Assembly (NCBI RefSeq): GCF_035621135.1 | Contig: NZ_CP141728.1 | Span: 2,852,001-2,916,000 of the forward strand | DNA length: 64,000 nt | From: Sinanaerobacter sp. ZZT-01 | GTDB lineage: Bacteria > Bacillota > Clostridia > Peptostreptococcales > Anaerovoracaceae | Reading direction: 5' to 3' | Shown here: in pieces, positions 41,364 through 49,293 of the stretch | Position numbering within the stretch: position 1 is the first letter of the stretch | How the letters are laid out: each line of letters opens with the position of its first letter | Translations under genes and position numbers: made by a program | Notes under the pieces: model-generated | Told to the model about the DNA's origin: nothing | Database searches by the model: none | The model's input: the letters and a program-made list of their open reading frames with translations, nothing else

Positions 41364-42537
41364 GGACACCACCTCCTAACTGTAAATAATCTTCGAAAAA
41401 TTTTGGATAGGATTTTGAAACGCATTCATAGTTCTTTAATAAAATAGGTTCTTTACATACAGTTGCTGCAATTGAGAGCATCATAGCAATTCGGTGGTCG
41501 TTGTGACTCCAAACCTCACAGCCACCTGAAAGCTGTGAAACCCCTTCGATGTAAAAGCCATCTTCCAGTTCTCTAATTTTCGCACCTAATTGATTGAGTT
41601 CTTTGCAAACCGCAGAAATCCGATCACATTCTTTGAGACGTAGTCTTTTTGCATGGATAATTTGCGTTCTTTTTTTGTTCTGCAAAGCGGCTGTTAAGGC
41701 TATGATTGGCATAATATCCGGACATTGTGAGCCATCGATGGTAATCAAGTCTTGAGAATCATGCTCTTGAAATCTTTTTACTAATTCAATCACCGCTTTA
41801 TCTCCTTGCTCTGAATTCAGTTTTAAATTTTTGACATTTACATCAGAACCTAATGCGTTCGCACAAAGGAAAAAAGCAGCCTGTGAGTAATCGCCTTCCA
41901 TTTCATAAGGTATATTTTGATAAATTTGCTTTCCTTTAATTTCATAGACTTGATTGTCTTTTTTTTCAATATGAACGCCAAAAGATTCCATTACAGAAAG
42001 TGTTAGATCCAGATAAGCCTTTGATTCTAAGGGAGTCGTGATTGTTAATATGGAATCTCCATTTAAGAGAGGAAGTGCAAAGAAAAGTCCGCTGATAAAT
42101 TGAGAACTGACATCACCTGATATGGAGTAATGACCGGGAAGTAACGTGCCTTTTACCTGAAAGTCAAGTGAATCGCCGTTTCCCTCTTTATGATTTATAT
42201 TGCACTGTTCAAAGATTGGGAAAAAAGGAGTTAAAGGTCGCTTCCCAAGATTCCCTTTTCCAATGAAGCGTCCCCCATTCGTCAGAACCAAAGAAATAGG
42301 TATTAGGAACCGCAGAGTCGAACCTGATTCGTTACAGTCAATGGTTACATCCCCTCCCTCTCGAAGTGCTTGCATTCCTTTGATGGTAGCGAGCAAATCA
42401 TCTGATAGATTTAATTGTAAAAAGGACTCTGCATTGCTTAAGGCACTGCAAATAACAGCTCTATGTGCAATACTTTTTGAGGGAGGCACAGCAACGGTTC
42501 CTGATAATTTTCTAGGTTGTATTTTTAAATTTCCCAT
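41344..42537 (-). CDS. aroA: 3-phosphoshikimate 1-carboxyvinyltransferase (EPSP synthase)
   Basis: AroA transfers enolpyruvyl from PEP to shikimate-3-phosphate. The 397-residue protein has VAVPPSKSIAHRAVICSAL (PEP-binding Lys and Ser-Lys-Ser), ESGSTLRFLIPISLV, ISGDVSSQFISGLFFALPLL, and RLRLKECDRISAVCKEL near the C-terminus. The segment between the first lysine and STLRF lacks the usual LxGNAGTAMR/LGNSGTTxR spacing, as in the clostridial class. It overlaps aroB by 13 bases. Confidence 0.94.
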   Translation of the reverse strand: MGNLKIQPRKLSGTVAVPPSKSIAHRAVICSALSNAESFLQLNLSDDLLATIKGMQALREGGDVTIDCNESGSTLRFLIPISLVLTNGGRFIGKGNLGKRPLTPFFPIFEQCNINHKEGNGDSLDFQVKGTLLPGHYSISGDVSSQFISGLFFALPLLNGDSILTITTPLESKAYLDLTLSVMESFGVHIEKKDNQVYEIKGKQIYQNIPYEMEGDYSQAAFFLCANALGSDVNVKNLKLNSEQGDKAVIELVKRFQEHDSQDLITIDGSQCPDIMPIIALTAALQNKKRTQIIHAKRLRLKECDRISAVCKELNQLGAKIRELEDGFYIEGVSQLSGGCEVWSHNDHRIAMMLSIAATVCKEPILLKNYECVSKSYPKFFEDYLQLGGGVHEWSMG

Positions 42538-43583
42538 AAAGTCCTCCCTTCTTTATACAAAAAGCTTTCTCCAATTTTTTTTAATAAGACAACGTTTAAT
42601 TGATCTCCCATTTTCTTTTTATCGTTCATGATAGCGGCTCTAACTGCTCCAAAAGAAAGAGAAGGCAATTCAACAGATAAACCATGAGTGAGTAAAATCG
42701 TTTTAATTTTTTCAGCTGTTCCTGTTTCAGTCAATCCCAGTTGTTCACTTTTGCTCGTAATTTGGTACATACCGACTGCAACGGCTTCGCCGTGCGATAA
42801 CCCTTTATAATGTTGGACCTGTTCGATTGCATGTCCTATAGTATGGCCAAAATTTAAAAGCATACGATTTCCTATATCCTTTTCATCTTCTTCTACAAGC
42901 TGCCTTTTTAAATCACAGCAGCGAAAAATAATTTCATCAATATGTTTCATAATTTTGCAGCGCTCAATATTTGCAGAAATCAGGTCAAATAAACATTTGT
43001 CTTTTATGCAGCCATATTTTATCACTTCTGCCATACCATCCCGAAAGAATTTATCTGGTAGGGAGGATAGAACAAGCGGATCGATAAAGACCGCTTTTGG
43101 ATGGTAGAAATTCCCCACTAAGTTCTTACCCTGTGGAAGGTCAACGGCGACCTTGCCGCCAACTGAGCTGTCAACCTGTGCCAGAAGTGAGGTTGGTATT
43201 TGTATAAAGGGAATCCCTCTCAAATATGTAGCGGCTGCAAATCCGCCAATGTCACCAACAACACCTCCACCTAAAACAATTAGCAGATCTTTTCTGGTCA
43301 TTGAAAATCGCAGAAGTTCTTCGTAGATTTTTTGGAGCTGGGACAATGATTTTGATGATTCCCCTGGCTCCTGCGAATAAACATGAACTGCAAAGCCCTC
43401 TTCTTTGAGAGAAAAAAGCAAAGCTTTTGTATACTTCGCATGAACATTGTGATCCGTTAACACAAAAATTTTATTTCCTTGATAAATGTTCTTTATTCTT
43501 TCCCCAACATCTACCAATAATCCATTTTTTATATGAATGGAGTAACTGTTTTCTCCTAAACTGACATTTAATTGTTTTTCCAT
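42525..43583 (-). CDS. aroB: 3-dehydroquinate synthase
   Basis: AroB cyclises DAHP to 3-dehydroquinate with NAD and a divalent metal. The 352-residue protein shows LIVLGGGVVGDIGGFAAATYLRGIPFIQIPTSLLAQVDSSVGGKVAVDLPQGKN, a full NAD/substrate signature, and LLNFGHTIGHAIE with metal-binding histidines. ATG 43583 is 7 bases after GAGG; GTG 43595 is upstream of that site. It is second in the operon, about 40 bases after aroF. Confidence 0.95.
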   Translation of the reverse strand: MEKQLNVSLGENSYSIHIKNGLLVDVGERIKNIYQGNKIFVLTDHNVHAKYTKALLFSLKEEGFAVHVYSQEPGESSKSLSQLQKIYEELLRFSMTRKDLLIVLGGGVVGDIGGFAAATYLRGIPFIQIPTSLLAQVDSSVGGKVAVDLPQGKNLVGNFYHPKAVFIDPLVLSSLPDKFFRDGMAEVIKYGCIKDKCLFDLISANIERCKIMKHIDEIIFRCCDLKRQLVEEDEKDIGNRMLLNFGHTIGHAIEQVQHYKGLSHGEAVAVGMYQITSKSEQLGLTETGTAEKIKTILLTHGLSVELPSLSFGAVRAAIMNDKKKMGDQLNVVLLKKIGESFLYKEGRTLWEI

Positions 43584-43622
43584 AGATATCCTCACTCACT
43601 TATATCTAATTATTATCCCAGA

Positions 43623-44636
43623 TTACAATTCTCTTCCTACTGCTTTTGCAATCGGACGAAGTTCTTCCATTACCTCGCCGAATAATTTTGGTTTAATGGA
43701 CTGTTGCCCGTCACAAAGCGCATTTGCCGGGTCGTTGTGAACTTCTATAATCAGACCATCTGCACCAACGGCAATTGCCGCTTTTGCTAGGGGTTCTACC
43801 ATCCAGTATTTCCCGGTTGCATGGCTTGGATCAACAACAACTGGAAGATGGCTTAATTCTTTAACTGCTGGAATCGCACTGAGATCAAGTGTATTTCTTG
43901 TGTAAGATTCAAAAGTACGAATGCCCCGTTCGCATAAGATAACCTGCTCATTTCCTCCCGACATGATATATTCTGCAGACATCAGCCACTCTTCAACGGT
44001 TGCGGATAAGCCTCTTTTTAACAGAATTGGTTTTGAGGTTTGACCTAATTGTTTCAAAAGATCAAAATTTTGCATGTTTCTTGCGCCTACTTGGATGACA
44101 TCGACTTCTTGTTCGAAAATTTCTAAATCGTTTGTAGACATGATTTCTGATACAATCGGAAGCCCAGTCCTTTGACGTGCTTCCATCAGAAGTTCTAACC
44201 CATCGTATTTTAAGCCTTGAAATGCATAAGGAGAGGTTCTTGGTTTAAAGGCACCGCCTCTAAGGAAGTGTGCTCCAAGTTTTTTCACTTCATCTGCAAT
44301 TCCGCAAATTTGTTCTTTATTCTCAACAGAACACGGGCCTGCAATAATGGTAAGCTGATTATCACCAATTTTTTTACCGCATACATCAATGACAGTCGGC
44401 AGTGGATGAAATTTCTTATTTGCCTTTTTGAATGGTTCGGCTACGTGCATCACACGTGCAACATTGCGATTCGCTTCTAACTGAGAACAATCGATTCTGC
44501 TGGTGTCTCCTACCAAACCTAAAACACAAAGTTCGGTACCTACAATTGGGTATACCTCTACACCTTTTGTTCTAACAAGTGCGGATAATTTATCAATTTC
44601 CTCTTGTAAGGTATTTGGTTTCAATACAATAATCAT
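43623..44636 (-). CDS. aroF: 3-deoxy-7-phosphoheptulonate synthase (DAHP synthase, class I-beta)
   Basis: First enzyme of the shikimate pathway, joining PEP and erythrose-4-phosphate. The 337-residue protein has an N-terminal ferredoxin-like regulatory domain (about 1-70, beginning MIIVLKPNTLQEEIDKLS) and a TIM-barrel with LTIIAGPCSVENKEQI, FLRGGAFKPRTSPYAFQGL, VIQVGARNMQNFDLL and VVVDPSHATGK. It resembles the Thermotoga-type enzyme, in which this domain gives Tyr/Phe feedback. ATG 44636 follows GGAGGG. Its roughly 310-base transcribed leader holds an aromatic-rich leader peptide and terminator, so transcription should respond to aromatic aminoacyl-tRNA supply. Confidence 0.95.
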   Translation of the reverse strand: MIIVLKPNTLQEEIDKLSALVRTKGVEVYPIVGTELCVLGLVGDTSRIDCSQLEANRNVARVMHVAEPFKKANKKFHPLPTVIDVCGKKIGDNQLTIIAGPCSVENKEQICGIADEVKKLGAHFLRGGAFKPRTSPYAFQGLKYDGLELLMEARQRTGLPIVSEIMSTNDLEIFEQEVDVIQVGARNMQNFDLLKQLGQTSKPILLKRGLSATVEEWLMSAEYIMSGGNEQVILCERGIRTFESYTRNTLDLSAIPAVKELSHLPVVVDPSHATGKYWMVEPLAKAAIAVGADGLIIEVHNDPANALCDGQQSIKPKLFGEVMEELRPIAKAVGREL

Positions 44637-44704
44637 GTTTTTTCCCTCCATTTTCTAATTTTTAGTACCTAATTTGACAAATTCCATTAAATTTTCTACT
44701 TACT

Positions 44705-44721
44705 GGGAACTCCGAGTTCCC
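44705..44721 (-). repeat. Second hairpin in the aroF leader
   Basis: GGGAACT-CGG-AGTTCCC forms a 7-bp stem (8 bp if the loop is one base) ten bases downstream of the attenuator T tract. Its GAACTC/GAGTTC core repeats that of the attenuator, so the attenuator's 3' arm could alternatively pair with this hairpin's 5' arm. Confidence 0.6.
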
Positions 44722-44730
44722 TTTGTGTAT

Positions 44731-44759
44731 AAAAAAAGAGAACTCATCGCTGAGTTCTC
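44731..44759 (-). terminator. Attenuator terminator of the aro operon
   Basis: Perfect 9-bp stem GAGAACTCA/TGAGTTCTC (44738-44759) with a GCGA tetraloop, followed by seven T (44731-44737). It begins 21 bases after the stop codon of an aromatic-rich leader peptide and about 95 bases before aroF, the classic placement for ribosome-mediated attenuation. Confidence 0.9.
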
Positions 44760-44780
44760 AAAATTTTCAAAATAGTTTGA

Positions 44781-44912
44781 CTAATTGATTTTGATGTTAC
44801 AAGACTCATACGAATCGAAATATTTACATGAAAAAATGTCAGCGCTAAAATAGTAGCCCCAAAAGTTAAAATAAGTAAAGTTATTTAATTTTGTTGACAT
44901 TAAGTTTCTCAT
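44781..44912 (-). CDS. Aromatic-rich leader peptide of the aro operon
   Basis: A 43-codon open frame, ATG 44912 to TAG 44781, with AGAGAGG (44921-44927) placed 8 bases upstream. Twelve of 43 residues are Phe, Tyr or Trp. Residues 12-22 read FTYFNFWGYYF, eight aromatic in eleven, including one Trp; more follow at 27, 31, 32 and 35. A perfect terminator follows the stop. Codons 35-37 contain TGAGT, which can pair with ACTCA in the terminator's 5' arm to make an antiterminator when a ribosome stalls upstream. This is the architecture of trp/phe-type leader peptides, inferred here to sense charged tRNA-Phe, -Tyr and -Trp. The peptide itself probably has no other function. Confidence 0.85.
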   Translation of the reverse strand: MRNLMSTKLNNFTYFNFWGYYFSADIFSCKYFDSYESCNIKIN

Positions 44913-44953
44913 TTTTATTTCCTCTCTCGTTTTTTAACTTATAACTTATGGAT

Positions 44954-44983
44954 ATCATAAACCTCTTAAATGAAAATTGTCAA
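44954..44983 (-). promoter_or_regulatory. Sigma-A promoter of the aro operon
   Basis: On the minus strand a consensus TTGACA (44978-44983), an 18-base spacer, then TATGAT (44954-44959). The predicted start is about 44947, 35 bases before the leader-peptide ATG. Confidence 0.8.
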
Positions 44984-45046
44984 CTATTTTTTTCAAATAT
45001 CTTCGTTTTATTTTTTTAATAATCAAAAAAATACATAATAATGAGA

Positions 45047-45559
45047 TCAAAAAAGTAATAAAGCAATTAAGATTCCACCGTAAAATCCAAGGCTTTGATA
45101 CATTTTACCTTTTTTCTTCTTTGTTTCCTCGGATTCTTTTATTTGTTCTTCCAATCTGGAAAAAAAGCGTTCAAATGCACTTTTTTGTCCTTGTAAATCA
45201 CTTTTTCCAAGCTCTTGACCTAATTGTCTCAGAATTTCTTTATCTTCTTTAAGCAGGCTGCTATTGCTATATATGTTGGAAACGGATGTGTCCCAGCACT
45301 CATAAAAACTTTTTTCACCTTTTTTTAAACCTTCACAAACATCGTTATAAAAAGCAGCAAGAAGTCCATTTTCCTCTTTGGCAAGGCGTTCTAAAAGAAT
45401 GGGAAGCGTTTCTCTGACATATTGAATTTCCGTCTGCAGCCTTTTAAAGCTTCGATGTATTTCTCGCAATTGCCGGTGACGGTAGGAAAATTCCAATGCT
45501 TTTACCATTCCTGCACCAAAGCAGGAAACAACAATAAGAATACATAAAGCAAATTTCAT
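45047..45559 (-). CDS. spoIIIAB: Stage III sporulation protein AB
   Basis: SpoIIIAB (170 residues) is a membrane-associated component of the SpoIIIA system related to GspF/type IV pilus platform proteins. Features: N-terminal hydrophobic segment (ALCILIVVSCFGAGMVKAL), basic FSYRHRQLREIHRSFKRLQTEI, helical body with ELGKSDLQGQKSAFERFFSRLEEQI, and a C-terminal hydrophobic tail (SLGFYGGILIALLLF). It overlaps spoIIIAA by four bases (ATGA). The following gene should be spoIIIAC, but the aro promoter comes next. Confidence 0.93.
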   Translation of the reverse strand: MKFALCILIVVSCFGAGMVKALEFSYRHRQLREIHRSFKRLQTEIQYVRETLPILLERLAKEENGLLAAFYNDVCEGLKKGEKSFYECWDTSVSNIYSNSSLLKEDKEILRQLGQELGKSDLQGQKSAFERFFSRLEEQIKESEETKKKKGKMYQSLGFYGGILIALLLF

Positions 45560-46485
45560 GCAAGGCTCCTTTCTCCGGATAAAAGAATCTGATTTTTCTC
45601 ATCCGTTATTTTTCTTACGGTTCCAACTTTAGGGCGATTCCCAAGGTATACGATTCTTTGAAAAATTCCATTGTCTAAGAATTTTTTAGCTTGAGAACGA
45701 ATTAAATCTTCATAGGTGTTCCCGTGTATGGTAGTCAAGAGTCCCACACCGGCAGTCACTGCTGCGCAGACGGCTTCATAATCAGACTCCTTTCCAATTT
45801 CATCAGTAGCAATGATGTCAGGTGCCATAGAACGTATCAGCATAGTCATTGCCTTTTCTTTTGGGCAGGAATCGAGAATATCTGTCCTCATTCCTAAATC
45901 AAATGACGTTCCGAAATGGTCAAAGCCTGCAATTTCAGAACGTTCATCGCACACTCCCACTTTAAAACCATGTGAACTTAAATTGCGTATTAAATCTCGA
46001 AGCATTGTTGTTTTCCCACATTTTGGGGGAGAGATCAAGATGGTGTTAAAAAATCCTCCTTCTTTATTGGTCAGATAGGAATAATACGGTTCTGAAATTC
46101 CTATAATCTGTCGGCTCTTTCTAATATTTATCGAAGTGATATTTGTTAATGTACTGATTTTCCCATTATCCATGACCGCTCTCCCGCAGAATCCGACACG
46201 GTGTCCGCCTTCCATTGTAACAAAGCCATTTGCAAGGTCTTGCTGGTGTGCGTAAACAGAGTGATTAAGGATGCAATTGCATACGTTGTTAATATATTCT
46301 TTACCAACCGTTGCGTCGGAATTATTTTTTAGTTTATATTCTTTGTTTCCTGCGTAAATTAAAATAGGATGTCCTATTTTAATGCGGATTTCCTGGATTT
46401 GTTCTTGGATTTCTGGTGTCAAGCGTTGTAGCTCAATAGATAAATCTAACGGCAATTTTTCAAATAAGCCAATGTTTTGTTTCAT
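45556..46485 (-). CDS. spoIIIAA: Stage III sporulation protein AA (secretion-type ATPase)
   Basis: SpoIIIAA is a VirB11/GspE-like AAA ATPase energising the SpoIIIA channel. The 309-residue product contains Walker A ILISPPKCGKTTMLRDLIRNL, VGVCDERSEIAGFDHFG, an Asp box, and the Walker B-like DIIATDEIGKESDYEAV with GLLTTIHGNTYEDL. ATG 46485 is preferred; its Shine-Dalgarno GGACAGGGGG forms the 3' arm of an intrinsic terminator located directly upstream, with eight T between. A longer frame from 46512 would read through that hairpin. A sigma-E-like -10 lies within the hairpin loop. Confidence 0.94.
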   Translation of the reverse strand: MKQNIGLFEKLPLDLSIELQRLTPEIQEQIQEIRIKIGHPILIYAGNKEYKLKNNSDATVGKEYINNVCNCILNHSVYAHQQDLANGFVTMEGGHRVGFCGRAVMDNGKISTLTNITSINIRKSRQIIGISEPYYSYLTNKEGGFFNTILISPPKCGKTTMLRDLIRNLSSHGFKVGVCDERSEIAGFDHFGTSFDLGMRTDILDSCPKEKAMTMLIRSMAPDIIATDEIGKESDYEAVCAAVTAGVGLLTTIHGNTYEDLIRSQAKKFLDNGIFQRIVYLGNRPKVGTVRKITDEKNQILLSGERSLA

Positions 46486-46532
46486 AAAAAAAACCCCCTG
46501 TCCTACTTTCATTATATGCAGAAAGGACAGGG
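46486..46532 (-). terminator. Terminator overlapping the spoIIIAA ribosome-binding site
   Basis: On the minus strand CCCTGTCCT (46524-46532) pairs perfectly with AGGACAGGG (46496-46504) across a 19-base loop; GG and eight T follow, then the spoIIIAA ATG. It should stop transcripts from the CBS/CorC gene, and in any read-through RNA would hide the Shine-Dalgarno of spoIIIAA. Confidence 0.8.
46511..46518 (-). promoter_or_regulatory. Candidate sigma-E -10 element for spoIIIAA
   Basis: On the minus strand CATATAAT lies in the terminator loop, one base from the sigma-E -10 consensus CATACAAT; ACATAAC about 15 bases upstream is a weak -35. A start about 7 bases downstream would exclude the hairpin's 5' arm from the transcript. 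Confidence 0.45.
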
Positions 46533-46551
46533 AGTTATGTGCTTTATTCTA

Positions 46552-47964
46552 TTATGCTTGCTGTGTTTTTTGTTCTGTAACGATTTCGATATTTTCATTA
46601 TCGCCCATTGATACGGTTTCCTCTTCATTCATCGCTTCTTTTGGTAAAAGAAGAATTCGAACCTTATCAATACGACGGTCTTTTACGGATTCTACTTTAA
46701 AGGTGCAGCCTTCATGCTGTACGATTCGTTCTTCCGTTTCATTTTCATCTGGGATTTCACCCATCAGGTCTATGATAAACCCGCCAATGGTTTCATGGTT
46801 TTCCGATTCCAACTCCAGCCCTAATTCTTCGCTTAAGTCATCCAAATAATATTGCCCATCTACCATGTACGTATTTTCATCAATTAATTCCAATTTTGGT
46901 TCATCATCGTCATATTCATCATCAATATTACCCATTACTTCTTCAATAATGTCTTCCATGGTAACGATGCCAGAAAATCCGCCATATTCATCAATTAAGA
47001 TTGCAATATGCATTTTAGAAAGTTGTAACTCACTGAATAACTCATTAATTTTTTTGCTTTCCGGAACAAAAAACGGTTTTTGCAGAATTGGACGGATATC
47101 TACATTCTCAAATCCCTGTTTTCGAGCTTCAATCATAAAATCTTTCATATAAAGAATGCCAATGATGTCATCGCTGTCTTTATTATAAACCGGAATTCTG
47201 GAATAACGTTCTTCTAAGAGTTCATCTACGTATTCTGACAAATCATCATTGATGTCAATTAAAAATACGTCTGTTCTTGGTGTCATAATTTCATAAGCTA
47301 ATTTATCATCGAATTCAAAAATACTATTGATCATTTCACGTCCGGTTTCATTGATTTGCCCAGACTCCTGACCGGCTTCAAGCAAAGATCGTATCTCTTC
47401 CTCAGAATATTCATCAATTTGATTATATTGATCTTTTCCTAAAAGCTTCAACAGGAATGAAACTGAAATAGACAATAACTTTACAAATGGTGAAGCAATT
47501 TTAGAAATAAATAGGATTGGTTTCACTGCAAAAAGAGCCATTTTTTCTGCATTTTGCAACGCTAGCCTTTTCGGTAGAAGTTCTCCGAATACTAATGTAA
47601 AATAACTTAAAACTAAGGTAACTAAAACAACTGCAATCTGCGTTTCATATGGAATGCCAAACTGATGCAGAAAAGCACCGATATCATAGGACAAAGACGT
47701 AGCAGCTGATGCACTGGATAAGAATCCAGCGAGCGTGATTGCAACTTGTATTGTTGATAAGAATTTATTTGGTTCCTCAATTAATCGTTGAAGCAGTAAT
47801 GCTTTTTTATTTTGTTGATTTGCAAGTAATTTTATCTTATTTTTGTTCAAGGATACAAATGCCATTTCTGCTGAAGCAAAAAAAGCATTAATTAATATTA
47901 GCAATGCTAAAAATAACAGTTTAAAAGCCAGTGGCATACTGGGGTCTGGACTAGAGTCCAACAT
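46552..47964 (-). CDS. Hemolysin/CorC family CNNM-type membrane protein with CBS pair
   Basis: The 470-residue protein has an N-terminal DUF21/CNNM membrane domain with four hydrophobic segments (FKLLFLALLILINAFFASAEMAFVSL starts the first), two CBS domains (MTPRTDVFLID..., FVPESKKINELFSELQLSKMHIAILIDEYGGFSGIVTMEDI) and a C-terminal CorC_HlyC domain (DDEPKLELIDENTYMVDG...ETIGGFIIDLMGEIP). Family members are linked to Mg/Co export; the hemolysin name is historical. Adenine nucleotide binding by the CBS pair is expected. It is a single gene, ending at the terminator ahead of spoIIIAA. Confidence 0.92.
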   Translation of the reverse strand: MLDSSPDPSMPLAFKLLFLALLILINAFFASAEMAFVSLNKNKIKLLANQQNKKALLLQRLIEEPNKFLSTIQVAITLAGFLSSASAATSLSYDIGAFLHQFGIPYETQIAVVLVTLVLSYFTLVFGELLPKRLALQNAEKMALFAVKPILFISKIASPFVKLLSISVSFLLKLLGKDQYNQIDEYSEEEIRSLLEAGQESGQINETGREMINSIFEFDDKLAYEIMTPRTDVFLIDINDDLSEYVDELLEERYSRIPVYNKDSDDIIGILYMKDFMIEARKQGFENVDIRPILQKPFFVPESKKINELFSELQLSKMHIAILIDEYGGFSGIVTMEDIIEEVMGNIDDEYDDDEPKLELIDENTYMVDGQYYLDDLSEELGLELESENHETIGGFIIDLMGEIPDENETEERIVQHEGCTFKVESVKDRRIDKVRILLLPKEAMNEEETVSMGDNENIEIVTEQKTQQA

Positions 47965-48055
47965 TTTTATATTCCTCCTAATTTAATGAAATCCTATTAT
48001 ATGTTTTCTATCAAAACTTAGTATATTATACCATAAATTTAACGAAAATTCAATC

Positions 48056-49282
48056 TTATTCTTTCTTTTTGCGAATCATAAACTTCGAAGCAACCGGTTT
48101 TGAAACTTTGATTTTCAATACTTGCTGTGCATGCGGAGCTTCTGAGATCTCTTCTCCGTCTTCATTCAGCATTATTTCAATTTTTTGTCTAAAATAGCCA
48201 CAATCAGGCCCAAAAATTTCCACTTCATCTCCAACAGTGATTTTGTTCCTCTGTTCTACCGTTGCAAACCCCGTATCTGCATCATAATCATGTACAATCC
48301 CTAAGAATACATATTCACGATAGTAGGCACTGCTTTCATAATTTTGGTCTTTATTGGTGGGATTACGGTAATAAAATCCGGTTGTAAAATGGCGATTGCT
48401 TACTTTTCTCAGTTCTTCCATCCATTCAGGCTTAAAAGAATAATTCTCTTTCTCTTCATAATATGCATCAATTGCTTTTCTGTAAGCCCCGATAATCGTT
48501 GCTACGTAAAAAATACTTTTCATACGTCCTTCAATTTTTAATGAAGAAAGTCCGGATTCAATCAGGTCGGGTATGTGCTCAATCATACATAAATCTCTAG
48601 AATTAAAAATGTAAGTGCCTCGCTCATCTTCTTCCACTGGGTAATATTCACCAGGTCTTTTTTCTTCAAGTAAACTGTATTTCCAGCGGCATGGATGTGC
48701 ACACATACCTCTATTTGCATCGCGTTCTATCATAAAGTTGCTTAAAAGACAACGCCCGGAATACGAAATACACATAGCACCCTGAACGAAAGCTTCTAAT
48801 TCTAGATCTGCAGGTAAATGATCGCGAAATCCTTTTATCTCATCAAAAGAAAGTTCCCTTGCAAGTACAATTCGTTTTACTCCCTGCTGATACCAAAAAG
48901 CTGCTGTTTTATAATTTGTTGTATTTGCTTGTGTACTTAAATGGATTTCGGCATTGGGAAGGATGTCCCAAATCATTTGAATCACGCCTGCATCAGAAAC
49001 AAGGAATGCGTCAATCTCTAGATCTTTCAGTTGATTTAGGTAGCTGTCCATCCTTTCGATATCGTCATTATGTGCAAAAACATTCATGGTGAGAAATACT
49101 TTCTTTCCGCGAATATGAGCGTATTCTATTCCTTCCCGCATATCATCTAAGCTGAAATTTTTTGCACCTGCACGAAGGCCGAATAATTCACCTGCCATAT
49201 AGACTGCATCTGCTCCATAATCGATTGCAATCTTTAATTTTTCCAGATCTCCGGCTGGGGCTAAGAGTTCGATTTTTTTCAT
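48056..49282 (-). CDS. trhP: U32 family peptidase-like tRNA 5-hydroxyuridine hydroxylation protein (TrhP)
   Basis: U32-family protein of 408 residues. TrhP and its paralogs take part in prephenate-dependent formation of 5-hydroxyuridine at tRNA position 34. Seen: ELLAPAGDLEKLKIAIDYGADAVYMAG at the N-terminus, LSTQANTTNY, VLARELSFDEIK, and the cysteine-rich EAFVQGAMCISYSGRCLLSNFM... RGMCAHPCRW motif, likely iron-sulphur ligands, followed by SLKIEGRMKS. It follows a TrmR-type methyltransferase, the order found in B. subtilis (yrrM-yrrN-yrrO), but only one U32 gene is present here. The Met start is preceded by TGAGGAAA. Confidence 0.9.
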   Translation of the reverse strand: MKKIELLAPAGDLEKLKIAIDYGADAVYMAGELFGLRAGAKNFSLDDMREGIEYAHIRGKKVFLTMNVFAHNDDIERMDSYLNQLKDLEIDAFLVSDAGVIQMIWDILPNAEIHLSTQANTTNYKTAAFWYQQGVKRIVLARELSFDEIKGFRDHLPADLELEAFVQGAMCISYSGRCLLSNFMIERDANRGMCAHPCRWKYSLLEEKRPGEYYPVEEDERGTYIFNSRDLCMIEHIPDLIESGLSSLKIEGRMKSIFYVATIIGAYRKAIDAYYEEKENYSFKPEWMEELRKVSNRHFTTGFYYRNPTNKDQNYESSAYYREYVFLGIVHDYDADTGFATVEQRNKITVGDEVEIFGPDCGYFRQKIEIMLNEDGEEISEAPHAQQVLKIKVSKPVASKFMIRKKKE

Positions 49283-49293
49283 AATTTCCTCAC

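Noticed and set aside
44637-44953. T-box riboswitch upstream of aroF
   Set aside because: No AGGGTGG-type T-box sequence or specifier-loop layout is visible; the leader peptide and terminator explain the region better.
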